NCBI GenBank assembly: GCA_003573635.1
Contig: QUTJ01031384.1
Span: 1-11,251 of the forward strand
DNA: 11,251 bases
Source of the DNA: Goniomonas avonlea
Taxonomy: Eukaryota; Cryptophyceae; Goniomonadida; Goniomonadaceae
Reading direction: 5' to 3'
Below, in pieces: positions 6,101 to 9,402 of the stretch (position 1 is the first letter of the stretch; each line of letters begins with the position of its first letter). The position numbers and the translations under genes were made by a program. The notes beneath the pieces were generated by a model. That model saw nothing but the letters and a program-made list of their open reading frames with translations. It did no database searches and was not told where the DNA came from.

Positions 6101-8422
6101 GTCTTCAGCTCCACCAGCACCAGCACCAGCACCAGCACCAGCACCAGCACCAGCACCAGCACCAGCACCAGCACCAGCACCAGAACCAGCATCAGGACCA
6201 GCACCAGTAACTTCAGCAGCGTCAACACCAGCGGCAGCAGGAACCCCAGCACCAGCACCAGCACCAGAACCAGCACCAGGACCAGAACCAGAACCAGCAG
6301 CTTCAGCACCAGCACCAGCAACAACGCCAGCACCACCACCACCACCACCAGAAAGACCAGCACCAGCACCGGGAATAATACCGCCGGCAGCACCGACTGC
6401 AGCCCCACTCGGACCACTAGGGCCACTTGGGCCACTAGGACCGCTTACGATGGCGGCAGTGGGTCCCTGGGACGTGCCCTCCGCACTCTCACTCCCCATG
6501 CCGCCGTGCGTGGTGTAGTCAGCGCCACCACTAGAATGTTGCTGCAGCAGCCCTGCCGGCCCCTGTGCGTGCACCAGGTCACTGGCGTCACCACTAGAGT
6601 GCTCCTGCGGCAGTCCCTGTACCAGGTCATCGGCGTCACGGGCCAACGGCTCTGGGCCCACAGCTCTTCCTCCGGCGAGAATGCGAGCGAGCTCGTCCGG
6701 GCTTGCCTCCCACTGCACAGCCGCTGGTCCACGGCCTGTAGACCTGCACGTGCAAGTGTCAAACTTTCTAGATCACTGAGTCAAGCACCTAATATGCCAC
6801 CTATCAGCCCACTGGCACACGTACCCCCTGCGCGACACTGGCACTGCACAAATCTGATCACAAAACCGTCCTGTGCACAGCTCAACTGGCAATTATTTAT
6901 CAAATATTTATTTTCTCCGTGCGCGATGGGGCTAAACTTTAAGCCGGCCGGGCCGGGCCCCGCAGGCTGGATTGAGAGTACTCGTAGTGGACTAAGTCGA
7001 ATTAATATACGCCGGATTTATGTGCGTGTAACTCTGTAGGCCTGTCCGTTTCGGGGGGAGAGAGTGCGGAATAGACAGCGGGAGCACCTGGCACGCGGCA
7101 AGGCTGGTTGGGCTTGTGGCGGGCGCATCGGGTCCGCAGGCCTGGAGAGCGGGAGGCGGAGGGTTTGTTCGTTGTCGTGGTCCACTTGGACGGCACGGAC
7201 CATGGCGGCCGCGGTGGCTCCCGCGGTTGCTCCTGCAATGGTGTCGGATCGCCACTCTCATCACACGAGCACACTATTCAGACGCTTCGATCCAGCACCA
7301 CCAGCACCAGCACCAGCACCAGCACCAGCACCAGCACCAGCACCAGCACCATAGCAGCCACCACAACCGCAACCCACTGCCGGAAGCGCCACCACAACCA
7401 GCACCACCACCGTCCCACCAGTACCGTCACTCACCAGCGAGTCCTGGGGTTTGACTTTCCTCGGCCTTGTGAGAGCTGCCGGGAGAGAGGAGATTAGGAA
7501 CTTGCGTGGAAACAATCCCAGCACTTGACGGCGTTGCTGTTGACGGCGACGGTGGTGCGAATCCCGTTGCACATAAGGCTGGTACTAGGGCTGCTGGGTC
7601 ACTCCCTGATTGGACTTGATCTGCAAGATCAGAGACAAGTGCTGGGGAGGAAGGTGCAGGAGAATTTGGCGATTCTGTCTCCTGGCCGGCGGGTCCTACT
7701 TTTGCTGGGATTGGAGTTGGTGGAGAATTTTGAAATTCAGTTTGGCTCGTGGTTGCCTCTGCGAGGATAGGTACGGGAGGGGTATCTGTCTCTTCGATGG
7801 CCTGGCCAGTGGTTGCCTCCGCTGGAGGTTGTGTCGAAGGAGTATCACTCCACGCAGATTTCGTGGTTGTTTCTGCTGCGGTTTGTGTCGATGGAGGACT
7901 TGTAACTCCAGTCTTCTCCAGACCTCCCGTCACCTCTGCTTGAGGTTGAATCGAGGGCGACTGAAGGATTTTCGGTTCCTGACCCATGTTGCGTTCCTCG
8001 ACTGAGTCAGATCCGGGCATCGGGTCCTCTGCGGTGTCCGGTGGATCAAGTGACCTCCCACCATCCTGGCTGGGTGTCGCCGCTACACTGCCCTGATCTT
8101 CTTGCTGCTGTCTCTTCAGCGCCATACGCTCCTTCACTGTCAATTTTTTCGCAGGTTCCGGAACCATAGTCTCAGAACCAACGGAAGTCTGTGACGTGGG
8201 GACTGCACTCGGAGGATTCGATGCATGTTGCTCGTTCGGTGCTCGATTTGGGGATGATTCACTCGCGTCTTGCTGCTGTTTCCGGAGAGCCATCCGTTCC
8301 TTGAGAGTAAGCTTGGGGCCTGGTGCTGACGGTGCAGATGCAGGAGCATCCAAGGAAGCTGCGGCGGCAGCCTCCTCTTTCTCTTTACGGCGCAAGGCCA
8401 TCCGCTCGCGAGCGGATGCCAT
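1..8422 (-). CDS. Large multi-exon coiled-coil, low-complexity scaffold protein (3' end beyond the left edge)
   Basis: Twelve exons read from high to low coordinates: 8422-7435, 7232-7088, 6743-5997, 5879-5621, 5349-5227, 4901-3807, 3497-3369, 3251-1872, 1656-1594, 1541-1467, 1038-922, 550-182. Every junction is GT...AG and phase-compatible, and the sum is 5490 nt or 1830 codons with no stop. Order of parts: three KERMAL motifs (residues 5-107), disordered S/T/P region to about 329, Gly-Ala tract within about 378-627, coiled coil about 690-790, poly-Gly then Pro-rich to about 1080, coiled coil about 1110-1420, acidic tandem repeats about 1490-1590, coiled coil about 1625-1720, then a Pro/Thr-rich part ending in CRACG. 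I do not recognise the family. A cytoplasmic scaffold is the natural inference. The junctions from 5879 downwards are the firmer ones; joining exon 1 to the rest is the main doubt. The donor at 181 shows the gene continues leftwards. Confidence 0.62.
182..550 (-). CDS. Scaffold exon 12: end of coil, Pro/Thr-rich part, CxxC pair
   Basis: 123 codons, phase 0, acceptor gtgtgtcgcag and strong donor aaccag|gtgaga at 181. Starts EALLKAAAAQPSPTPELQLP, becomes Pro/Ser/Thr-rich and disordered, has Thr-Gln-Thr motifs (DTQTQP, ACTQTVPETRDSWVEP), and ends GGDCRACGKNQ. The CRAC pair (205-194) followed by Gly-Lys is the usual first half of a zinc finger, so a finger may continue in the next exon outside the window. 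Confidence 0.75.
551..921 (-). other. Intron 11 of the scaffold gene
   Basis: 371 nt between exons 11 and 12. Contains stops in all - strand frames and no convincing extra exon. Near the acceptor there are three spaced gtaggtgac/taggtgac copies (about 572-633 read on the - strand). Confidence 0.65.
922..1038 (-). CDS. Scaffold exon 11: coiled coil
   Basis: 39 codons, phase 0, acceptor tgattggctaag and perfect donor gccctt|gtgagt. Reads ERCRQAQECEEKHSNERVLA then SAGEARVEAMTAECALVAL. Charged helix; the unspliced frame loses this character right after the donor. Confidence 0.78.
1039..1466 (-). other. Intron 10 of the scaffold gene, with minisatellite
   Basis: 428 nt. Exons 10 and 11 join in phase across it, so no exon is required, although one - strand frame (HVSELSDQMG...) is open across part of the minisatellite. 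Confidence 0.6.
1134..1293 (-). repeat. Minisatellite, three units of 52-54 nt
   Basis: Units 1293-1240 (54), 1239-1188 (52) and 1187-1134 (54) on the - strand each begin GAC(C/A)GT and contain TCGAGTTTGAG and GCATTATGGGAC or close variants. Lies wholly in intron 10. Confidence 0.85.
1467..1541 (-). CDS. Scaffold exon 10: coiled coil
   Basis: 25 codons, phase 0, acceptor ctcgcgcacag, donor agactg|gtgtgt. Reads VAFLEQDVLLAGDETDAAAA then EAQRL, a heptad-rich helix in register with exons 9 and 11. Confidence 0.7.
1594..1656 (-). CDS. Scaffold exon 9: small coiled-coil exon
   Basis: 21 codons, phase 0 at both ends, acceptor aacgacgcag and donor caggag|gtgtgt. Ends KRDVLRLRQE, which continues as heptads into exon 10 across a 52-nt intron. 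Small, so the call rests on both splice sites and the helix continuity. Confidence 0.6.
1872..3251 (-). CDS. Scaffold exon 8: long coiled coil plus acidic tandem repeats
   Basis: About 460 codons, starting after acceptor tctctaattag. The first 275 residues are an almost unbroken coiled coil, with Leu/Ala heptads and Glu/Lys/Arg, for example AELTETRSQLTVSASDLAAT and LDEALQTLQEAKAELAEATA. After a Gly/Glu spacer comes a second short helix, DWGALLEEVEALRQQLARR, then two tandem arrays: about 2.5 copies of a 17-residue unit containing GTSVSPCMGEGG, and four copies of a 10-residue unit KDDGSEGDGC. The 3' end is set at ctgctg|gttgcc for phase with exon 9; gtg|gtaggc about 40 nt further is also possible, and an unspliced frame stops at 1755. 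Confidence 0.8.
1995..2120 (-). repeat. 30-bp coding tandem repeat (KDDGSEGDGC)
   Basis: Four units of 30 bp (1995-2024, 2025-2054, 2055-2084, 2085-2114) plus a partial one. The middle copies are nearly identical; the 1995 copy has diverged. In frame on the - strand, giving the decapeptide KDDGSEGDGC. Confidence 0.9.
2160..2290 (-). repeat. 51-bp coding tandem repeat
   Basis: Units 2160-2210 and 2211-2261 differ at two positions; a third partial copy covers 2262-2290. In frame on the - strand, 17 residues per unit containing GTSVSPCMGEGG. Confidence 0.9.
3369..3497 (-). CDS. Scaffold exon 7: charged coiled coil
   Basis: 43 codons, phase 0 at both ends, acceptor aatcggccag, donor gaccag|gtactg. 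Reads VRRLAKEIAKEMGRRQMARD and on through LADDVAKQLNREYAGNREPL, a long charged helix that joins ETEEDK of exon 6 to SKQILQLETDLHSLRS of exon 8. The frame stays open upstream to about 3559 (ERYCIPHMPLADCVIGQ), but the acceptor there (gggag) does not fit the phase of exon 6. Confidence 0.75.
3498..3806 (-). other. Intron 6 of the scaffold gene, Pu/Py-alternating
   Basis: 309 nt. About 3600-3785 is almost entirely tg/cg alternation, including gcgcgcgta, (gtgc)n and gtgtgtgtgcgcgcgtgtgt. gtgcacgtctgtgc occurs twice. Such tracts favour Z-DNA. No other gene seen. Confidence 0.7.
3807..4901 (-). CDS. Scaffold exon 6: coiled coil, poly-Gly and Pro-rich region
   Basis: 365 codons, phase 0 at both ends, acceptor acacgtggcag with a ttaac site nearby. 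It opens with helix FDHQEQRLLLLTRITELERL, then Gly runs (up to about 11 Gly) separated by Ala and by two GGDATAPA units, then about 220 residues of Pro/Ser/Glu sequence with a recurring (L)SQPTExPP theme and runs of up to nine Pro. Such Pro runs could bind profilin, SH3 or WW partners; that is inference. The end, HREGDRVWRHAGRYNEQDAG then ETEEDK, turns charged again and leads into the exon 7 coil. Donor gacaag|gtcagg. Confidence 0.8.
4589..4740 (-). repeat. (CCT)n/(AGG)n trinucleotide tracts coding for poly-Gly
   Basis: Two long CCT blocks (about 4590-4617 and 4643-4672) separated by a shared 26-nt spacer, then CTG/CCA/CCT-rich sequence to 4740. Read on the - strand they give Gly runs and the two GGDATAPA units of exon 6. 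Confidence 0.9.
4902..5226 (-). other. Intron 5 of the scaffold gene
   Basis: 325 nt, clearly more AT-rich than its flanking exons, with stops in every - strand frame. Begins gtgaagag with a purine-rich stretch and ends gttaacacgtggcag. Nothing else recognised. Confidence 0.7.
5227..5349 (-). CDS. Scaffold exon 5: coiled coil
   Basis: 41 codons, phase 0 at both ends, between acceptor cgcgtgacag and donor ctgcag|gtgaag. Reads AQLAQKEIALAAAQMSEAQR and ends LDLQQHVALLQ, a Gln/Ala/Leu-rich helix that continues the heptads of exons 4 and 6. It is too short to stand out as a reading frame by itself, but both junctions and composition are convincing. Confidence 0.75.
5350..5620 (-). other. Intron 4 of the scaffold gene
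   Basis: 271 nt, starting with a TG-rich tract after the donor (CA-rich on +, about 5560-5620) and ending gacacgcgtgacag. Contains a 27-nt near copy (5454-5480) of part of exon 4. Confidence 0.65.
5621..5879 (-). CDS. Scaffold exon 4: Pro/Asp-rich linker into first coiled coil
   Basis: Acceptor gtgggtcag at 5880 gives a phase that rebuilds the Arg split at the end of exon 3. The first half is RRDARSRDSTLQHAVLEHE followed by Pro/Ala/Gly; the middle has DVDDDVDSRGRG; the end, HSLTVQAQLCALLREAAQRD then TITQQQ, is heptad-like and flows into exon 5. The donor is caGCAGCAG|gtgtgc. 86 codons, ends in phase 0. Confidence 0.7.
5997..6743 (-). CDS. Scaffold exon 3: acidic N-part, Gly-Ala dipeptide tract, amphipathic helix
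   Basis: No ATG exists on the - strand between 6719 and 7200, and the frame opens only after a TGA near 6775, so an upstream exon is required. Acceptor ttgcacgtgcag at 6744 fits in phase 2. The start reads EASPDELARILAGG and continues with acidic, Ser/Gly sequence (two near repeats of QEHSSGDASDLV / QQHSSGGADY), then SGPSGPSGPSG, then a (Gly-Ala)n tract encoded by a GGTGCT hexamer. After the tract it reads DEGAHLRLRAHSLVEGLVGM, a plausible helix. The donor ttgag|gtctgt is phase 2. The sequence past the donor is a different composition, which supports the cut. Confidence 0.7.
6113..6335 (-). repeat. Hexanucleotide (GGTGCT)n coding for Gly-Ala
   Basis: Near-perfect CCAGCA/TGCTGG-type hexamer at 6113-6182, then interrupted copies to about 6335. 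In exon 3 it encodes a Gly-Ala dipeptide tract. Confidence 0.9.
6744..7087 (-). other. Intron 2 of the scaffold gene, with a possible poly(A) signal
   Basis: 344 nt with an AT-rich centre. AATAAA on the - strand at 6912-6907 lies about 106 nt past the TAA at 7020-7018, which would end a transcript that did not splice at 7087. No ATG on the - strand. A G/C-rich block (ggccgggccgggccc) sits at about 6946-6960. Confidence 0.5.
7088..7232 (-). CDS. Scaffold exon 2 (or start of a separate gene)
   Basis: Follows acceptor ccattgcag on the - strand and is in phase with exon 1. Reading: ATAGATAAAMVRAVQVDHDN then EQTLRLPLSRPADPM. The internal ATG at 7203-7201 sits in GCCGCCATGG, a textbook Kozak context, so it could instead be the true start of the scaffold gene, with the 8422-7427 frame being its own gene. 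The donor is cag|gtgctc, phase 2, matching the acceptor at 6744. Without that donor the frame runs to TAA at 7020-7018. No known domain. Confidence 0.45.
7233..7434 (-). other. Intron 1 of the scaffold gene (or intergenic)
   Basis: 202 nt from gtgagtgacgg to ccattgcag. Contains the hexamer repeat at about 7298-7350. If exon 1 is a stand-alone gene, this is its 3' UTR and the promoter of the next gene. Confidence 0.5.
7298..7350. repeat. Hexanucleotide (ACCAGC)n in intron 1
   Basis: About eight to nine units of the same hexamer that codes for Gly-Ala in exon 3 (6113-6182), here in an intron. Confidence 0.9.
7435..8422 (-). CDS. Scaffold exon 1: triple KERMAL motif and disordered S/T/P region
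   Basis: ATG at 8422-8420 is the first in frame after an in-frame TAG just upstream. The protein has three copies of a short basic helix: SARERMALRRKEKE (residues about 3-16), LTLKERMALRKQQQ (38-51) and LTVKERMALKRQQQ (94-107), spaced by Ala- or Ser/Pro-rich linkers. This resembles the S-(I/V)-K-(D/E)-R-M-A helix I associate with actin-binding proteins such as LIMA1/EPLIN; that likeness is from memory of the motif only. Residues about 165-260 hold degenerate repeats of about 20 residues around PxAEATT with many SP/TP sites. The exon ends GCT G|gtgagt, an excellent donor; unspliced, a TGA (7429-7427) lies inside that donor, which would give a 331-residue protein. It may therefore be a separate gene. 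Confidence 0.68.
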
Positions 8423-8692
8423 CGGTGTCAATGCACTTCTGCGCTACGACTCTGAACCTCAGTCTCAAGGACTCGCGTCACTAAGCAAACCAGCTGTTAC
8501 ATGCACGACGCCACCGCATTTCGAGCCAATTTTCCAGGCCGTTTGATTTCGAAAGGATTTTCCGGACAACATAACACATCCATTGACTAAGAAATATTGC
8601 TAACTAAGTTCGGAAAGCGTTAAGGAGTTCCTGAGTCACTTGGGGGCAAATACCAAAGCGCAAGGGGTTCAAGTGTCGCAGGCTGCCGAAAG
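8423..8692. promoter_or_regulatory. Shared divergent promoter region
   Basis: 270 bp separates the - strand ATG (8422-8420) from the + strand ATG (8693), so both transcripts must start here or overlap. It contains a CCAAT box at 8526-8530, frequent in bidirectional promoters, and a perfect TGAGTCA (AP-1/bZIP-type palindromic core) at 8632-8638. No clear TATA box is seen. Motif function is inference; the divergent layout is seen directly. Confidence 0.5.
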
Positions 8693-9402
8693 ATGGCAGG
8701 TGTGCCGAACTTCTTCGACTGGCAGCACTGGCACTACCTCACATCTGATACAGAGGAACGCTTTCAGCGTTTCCTGGAAGAGACGCGCCTGACTGCGACA
8801 GGGGAGACCTCTCCGGGGAGTTCTCCTCCAAGAGAGGGATTTTTGCAACGGTGCTGAGCCTTCCCTCCTTGTTCCAGCTCATCCGTTCCGCAGATGGTTT
8901 GGTTACATGACTCAGGACCCTGTACCGAAAGATCCCACCAAGGAATTTTGGATGAAAGACGTCAACTGTAAGAACTGCTACGAGTGTCAAATTGCATTTT
9001 CCACGTTTGTGCGTCGCCATCACTGCAGGAGCTGCGGACGCATTTTCTGCTCGAAGTATGTCAAATAAGGCATGTGTTGCATACGTTGACTCCTGGTGCA
9101 GATGCACTGGGAACACAATATTCTCAGAGAAGGAGAAAAGAAATATGCGTGTCTGTGATTTCTGCTTCGGCCTATCTCAGAGCAAACAAAAGCGGTCTCG
9201 GGTCGATCCTGGAGTTGTTGTCCAAAAGGCCATAACCTCAGCACCAGAGAGGACCGTTGAGCAGAGTGCACCAATTGCCAGCGGAGGTGCCGCTCGACCA
9301 GAATCCTCACTACCAAAGCCCCCACGACCCGACATGTCGTCAGCACCTCGGACAGAAGGATCTGGGTCGGGGGGATCGGGGGGGACAGGGTCCATGGCAC
9401 CT
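8693..9402 (+). CDS. Kinase exons 1-3: N-terminus and complete FYVE finger
   Basis: Exon 1 (8693-8850) starts MAGVPNFFDWQHWHYL. Its donor CG|gtgctg pairs with an acceptor ccgcag at 8893, a 43-nt intron. Exon 2 (8894-9055) carries the WMKD motif, the CYEC pair and RRHHCRSCG, then ends at tcgaa|gtatgt. A 46-nt intron splits the codon just before the sixth zinc cysteine. Exon 3 (9102-9402) restores that cysteine (K-C) and continues to RVCDFC, giving all eight zinc ligands and the three FYVE hallmarks (WxxD, R-R-H-H-C-R-x-C-G, RVC). After residue 130 exon 3 turns into a Ser/Gly/Pro-rich disordered linker with a GSGSGGSGGTGS run. Without splicing each exon meets a stop within a few codons, so the mini-introns are needed to make the finger. 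PI3P binding is inferred from the intact basic patch. Confidence 0.9.

Noticed and set aside
6907-6912. AATAAA on the - strand as the firm end of a gene
   Set aside because: Exon 3 downstream has no ATG of its own before it and needs an upstream exon, so this can be at most an alternative poly(A) site.
5438-7039. + strand frame of 533 codons with a long Ser-Thr run
   Set aside because: The Ser-Thr run is the antisense reading of the Gly-Ala hexamer. The frame crosses scaffold introns and exons without regard to their boundaries.
7427-7434. TGA at 7429-7427 as the definite end of the KERMAL gene
   Set aside because: It lies inside a perfect gtgagt donor and splicing to 7232 is in phase, so I kept it only as an alternative.
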